A DNA stretch of 64,000 nt from BRH-c25 sp012519325 (lineage in GTDB: Bacteria > Bacillota > Clostridia > Lutisporales > Lutisporaceae). Made by a program: the position numbers and the translations under genes. The stretch spans positions 62,001-126,000 of the forward strand of contig JBMNHZ010000001.1 in NCBI GenBank assembly GCA_050950645.1, read 5' to 3'. The notes below the pieces were generated by a model, which made no database searches, was not told the origin of the DNA, and saw only the letters and a list, made by a program, of their open reading frames with translations. Below, piece by piece: positions 61,065 to 64,000 of this stretch (the first letter of the stretch is position 1; every line of letters starts with the position of its first letter).

Positions 61065-61790
61065 CTATAACCCCAGTATATCCCTTACCACGGCTGATGC
61101 TATTATGAGTCCTGCAGCAGACGGTACAAAGGATATGCTTCCCGGTACCTGCCTTCTACTGCTGCAAACACAGTTTATCTCGCAATCCGAAGCATCTTTA
61201 TCAGGTACTATTGGCTCCTCCTTTGAGTACACAACTTTTAGGCTTTTAACACCTCTCTTGCGCAGTTCATATCTCATTACCTTTGCAAGGGGGCATACGG
61301 ATGTTTTATATATATCGGTAATCACAAACTTCGTGGGGTCAAGCTTGTTGCCTGCGCCCATGCAGCTTATAATCCTTATGTTCATTTCCGCACATTTGAG
61401 CACAAGGCTGATTTTTGAGCTGACCATGTCAATTGCATCAACCACATAGTCATATTCAGGGAGCAGCAGCATTTCCGAGGTCCCATCGTCATACAGCATT
61501 TTATGTGTGATTATCTCAGCCTCCGGATTAATATCCAGCAGCCGTTCCTTCATTACTTCCACCTTCGGCCGGCCTACTGTTTTTCTTGTAGCATGGATTT
61601 GCCTGTTAATATTGGTAATACAAATATCATCATAATCTATAAGCACAAGCCTGCCGATTCCGCACCTGCATAATGCTTCGGCGGCATAGGAACCTACTCC
61701 TCCGATACCAAAAACTGCAACAGTGCTTTTTTTCAGCCTTTCAATTCCCTTTTTCCCAATTAGCAGCTCTGTCCTTGAAAAAGAATTCAT
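61065..61790 (-). CDS. tcdA: tRNA threonylcarbamoyladenosine dehydratase TcdA
   Basis: TcdA cyclises t6A37 in tRNA to ct6A using ATP. The E1-like fold shows AVFGIGGVGSYAAEALCRCG, the ATP-binding LVLIDYDDICITNINRQIH, and VVDAIDMVSSK. The catalytic Cys is likely in ISCMGAGNKLDPTKF; the C-terminal SFVPSAAGLIIASAVVRDI closes the domain. The length of 241 residues is normal. It is downstream of aspS by 23 bases and probably in the hisS-aspS transcript. Confidence 0.93.
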   Translation of the reverse strand: MNSFSRTELLIGKKGIERLKKSTVAVFGIGGVGSYAAEALCRCGIGRLVLIDYDDICITNINRQIHATRKTVGRPKVEVMKERLLDINPEAEIITHKMLYDDGTSEMLLLPEYDYVVDAIDMVSSKISLVLKCAEMNIRIISCMGAGNKLDPTKFVITDIYKTSVCPLAKVMRYELRKRGVKSLKVVYSKEEPIVPDKDASDCEINCVCSSRRQVPGSISFVPSAAGLIIASAVVRDILGL

Positions 61791-61813
61791 TAAATACCTT
61801 CATCTCCATGCTA

Positions 61814-63583
61814 TTATTTTTTTACCCCAATGTGAAGTTCTTCCAATTGTTTTTCATCTGCAGCCGAAGGAGCGTTTGTCATAAGGCAGCTTGCTGTCTG
61901 TGTTTTGGGGAATGCTATTACGTCTCTGATATTGTCTGTTCCGGTAAACAGCATTACTATTCTGTCAAGCCCTAATGCCAATCCTCCATGGGGAGGCGTG
62001 CCGTATTTGAAAGCTTCAAGCAGATATCCGAATTTACTCCAAGCTTGTTCCTTCGTGAACCCAAGAAGCTTAAACATCTTCTCCTGAAGCTCCTGATTGT
62101 GTATCCTTATGCTTCCTCCGCCAAGCTCATAGCCGTTTAATACTATGTCGTAAGCCTTAGCTCGTACCTTCAACGGATCTGTATCCAACAGCTCCAGATC
62201 TTCATCCATAGGGCTCGTAAAAGGATGATGCATTGCTACGTATCTGTTTTCTTCTTCGTCGAATTCCAATAGAGGGAACTCTGTTATCCACAAAAGGTCA
62301 TACCTGTTGTTGTCAATAAGTCCGAAGCGTTTTGCCAATTCTAACCTTAATTGTCCCAGAGAGTCAAAAACCACTTTTTGCTTATCGGATACAATAAAAA
62401 TTATATCTCCCGACTTTCCGCCTACTCTATCAATTATACCTCTCAGTTCCTCATCCTTCAAAAACTTCGCTATTGGTGATTTCACACCCCCCGCTGTAAT
62501 ATTAATCCATGCTAGGCCTTTAGCTCTGTATGTTTTTACAAACTCTCCCAAACTGTCTATCTCTTTGCGGCTGAGTTTTTCTCCAAGGCCGGCTCCGTTA
62601 ATTGCTCTTACAATCCCGTCATTTGCCAAGGCATCAGCAAACACCTTGAACTCTGAATCTGCAACCAGGTCGCCTATATCCTTCAGCTCCATGCCGAATC
62701 TTGTATCCGGCTTGTCAGAACCGTAACGTTCCATCGCTTCCTTATATGTAAGCCTCCTGAAAGGAGTCTGAACATCCACATCAAGAACCTCTTTAAACAG
62801 TCTCTTCAACAGGCCTTCGTTAAGCTCCATAATATCTTCCTTTTCAACAAAGGAAAGTTCCATGTCAATCTGAGTGAATTCAGGCTGCCTGTCGGCACGA
62901 AGATCCTCATCCCTAAAGCATTTTGCTATCTGAAAATACCTATCGAAGCCGGACACCATAAGCAGCTGCTTAAAAAGTTGTGGGGATTGAGGCAGTGCAT
63001 AAAAATTACCCGGCTGTACCCTGCTTGGCACCAGATAATCCCTGGCCCCTTCGGGTGATGTCTTGATAAGTATTGGTGTTTCCACTTCCACAAATCCATT
63101 TTCATCCATATAGTCCCTGGTTACCTTTGCAATTTTATGTCTTGTAAATAAGAACTTCTGCATGGAAGGACGTCTCAAGTCCAGATACCTGTATTTCAGT
63201 CTAAGCTGTTCGCCTGCATTCAGATCATCCTCAATATATATCGGTGTTGTCTCAGCCTTGCTCAATATTTCAAGGCTGCCGACAGCTATTTCAATACGTC
63301 CTGTTTTCATCTTTGGATTAACTGCGCTTTCATCTCTTTTTATAACTTCTCCGGATATAGCCAGTACATATTCGCTTCTTACCTTAAAAGCCTCGGCAAA
63401 TACATCAGGAGTGAGATCCTTGTTGACTGTGCATTGAATAATGCCGCTCCTGTCCCTTAACTGTATGAAAATTAGCCCCCCAAGATCTCTCCTTCTCTGA
63501 ACCCAGCCTGCGAGGGTTACTTTTTCTCCCAGGTTGTCCAGGCTTAATTCTCCGCACATATGAGTCCTTTTGGCTCCTGCCAT
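61814..63583 (-). CDS. aspS: Aspartyl-tRNA synthetase
   Basis: This bacterial-type AspRS of 589 residues has an N-terminal OB fold (VTLAGWVQRRRDLGGLIFIQ), class II motif 2 (RYFQIAKCFRDEDLRADRQP), a GAD insertion domain near residues 290-410 and motif 3 (GLALGLDRIVMLFTG). The start at 63583 (MAGAKRTHMCG) has GGAG nine bases upstream. Whether it also charges tRNA-Asn depends on residues I cannot judge. It follows hisS, a very common pairing in Firmicutes. Confidence 0.97.
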   Translation of the reverse strand: MAGAKRTHMCGELSLDNLGEKVTLAGWVQRRRDLGGLIFIQLRDRSGIIQCTVNKDLTPDVFAEAFKVRSEYVLAISGEVIKRDESAVNPKMKTGRIEIAVGSLEILSKAETTPIYIEDDLNAGEQLRLKYRYLDLRRPSMQKFLFTRHKIAKVTRDYMDENGFVEVETPILIKTSPEGARDYLVPSRVQPGNFYALPQSPQLFKQLLMVSGFDRYFQIAKCFRDEDLRADRQPEFTQIDMELSFVEKEDIMELNEGLLKRLFKEVLDVDVQTPFRRLTYKEAMERYGSDKPDTRFGMELKDIGDLVADSEFKVFADALANDGIVRAINGAGLGEKLSRKEIDSLGEFVKTYRAKGLAWINITAGGVKSPIAKFLKDEELRGIIDRVGGKSGDIIFIVSDKQKVVFDSLGQLRLELAKRFGLIDNNRYDLLWITEFPLLEFDEEENRYVAMHHPFTSPMDEDLELLDTDPLKVRAKAYDIVLNGYELGGGSIRIHNQELQEKMFKLLGFTKEQAWSKFGYLLEAFKYGTPPHGGLALGLDRIVMLFTGTDNIRDVIAFPKTQTASCLMTNAPSAADEKQLEELHIGVKK

Positions 63584-63652
63584 GCATATCATCTCCTAGT
63601 TTTAATTTAATAAACACCATGATTTATCCTTGAAGTGAAGCTATGCTTCAGA

Positions 63653-64000
63653 TTAACGTATTCTTTCTTTTATATAGTCTGCAAGTGCATCAAGGTCTAT
63701 TTCTTCTTCACTGCCGTTGTTCATGTCTTTGACCTTTATTTTTTTGTTCATTATCTCTTCTTCTCCCAATACCACCACATATCTTGCATTAATCTTATTT
63801 GCATATTTCATCTGGGCTTTCAAGCTTCTTCCCATATAATCCTTCTCAGCCTTTATTCCTTCATTCCTCAACAAATTGATTTGTCTGACTGCTTCTGACT
63901 CTCCCTCTTTTCCTATGCTTGCAATATAAACATCCATGTAAACAGGCACCGGTATTTCTATTCCTTGACTCTCAACTAAAAGAAGCAGCCTCTCCAATCC
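63653..64000 (-). CDS. hisS: Histidyl-tRNA synthetase (C-terminal part, 5' end outside window)
   Basis: The frame is open to the window edge, so the gene starts outside. The visible 115 residues begin in class II motif 3 (GLERLLLLVESQGIE) and cover the anticodon-binding domain: VYIASIGKEGESEAVRQINL, GIKAEKDYMGRSLKAQMKYA and ARYVVVLGEEEI, all typical of HisRS. The stop lies 69 bases before the aspS start. Confidence 0.93.
   Translation of the reverse strand, partial: GLERLLLLVESQGIEIPVPVYMDVYIASIGKEGESEAVRQINLLRNEGIKAEKDYMGRSLKAQMKYANKINARYVVVLGEEEIMNKKIKVKDMNNGSEEEIDLDALADYIKERIR

Overview
The window looks like a chromosomal segment of an anaerobic, low-GC, Gram-positive member of the Clostridia that can ferment amino acids. 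The evidence is strong AGGAGG-type ribosome binding sites with many GTG and TTG starts, TTGACA/TATAAT promoters, a T-box leader on alaS, the clostridial gene set alaS / ireB / ruvX / DUF1292 / fur-type regulator / RNase J, an IscR-NifS-NifU-MnmA cluster, and a complete operon for oxidative ornithine fermentation. The species cannot be named from the sequence alone. Almost every gene is on the minus strand; the exceptions are the aminotransferase at 24940, the unknown protein at 36880, the insertion-sequence transposase and the PHP phosphatase.

Layout. 1-3.7 kb: two secreted proteins (a stalk-domain protein cut by the window edge and a 1015-residue unknown). 3.8-10.1 kb: typA, a lipid kinase, RNase J, a Fur-family regulator, a DUF1292 protein and ruvX. 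10.2-26.3 kb: an aldo/keto reductase with a ferredoxin tail, a large membrane protein with an extracellular domain, ireB, a giant cyclic beta-glucan synthase-like protein, a nucleotidyltransferase fused to a degenerate phosphomannomutase, and an aminotransferase. These lie among genes (ruvX, ireB, alaS) that are usually close together. 26.4-35.0 kb: alaS with its T-box, a permease, a PRC-barrel protein, mnmA, nifU, nifS and iscR. 35.4-38.4 kb: a small gene with an in-frame UGA that is probably a selenoprotein, a cysteine-rich protein and an unknown protein. 38.4-46.0 kb: dapF, a dicarboxylate symporter, lysA, rarA, lemA and a DUF2207 membrane protein. 46.1-53.9 kb: the ornithine operon ord-ortA-ortB-oraS-oraE-glmL-like-orr. 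54.1-55.9 kb: an ISLre2-type insertion sequence with a 9-bp target duplication. 56.0-64.0 kb: a PHP phosphatase, a sigma-54 activator, glyA, trxA, an RseC-like protein, a CsoR-family repressor, tcdA, aspS and the end of hisS.

How the genes work together. The ornithine operon converts L-ornithine to D-ornithine (Orr), to 2,4-diaminopentanoate (OraS/OraE, B12 and PLP dependent, kept active by the GlmL-like ATPase), to 2-amino-4-oxopentanoate (Ord), and then with CoA to alanine and acetyl-CoA (OrtA/OrtB). Its first gene is preceded by a near-consensus sigma-54 promoter with a perfect 34-bp palindrome about 125 bp further upstream. A PAS-type sigma-54 activator is encoded about 3 kb away, beyond the insertion sequence, so it is a good candidate for the regulator of the operon.

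The most novel items are the probable selenocysteine-containing DUF1858-like protein at 35445-35630 (broken in two by its UGA and easily missed by gene callers), the sigma-54 control region of ornithine fermentation, a nested three-stem RNA-like fold at the right end of the insertion sequence, and a family of hairpin-bounded intergenic repeats, one of which holds nine copies of GGGGACGTTT in two orientations.
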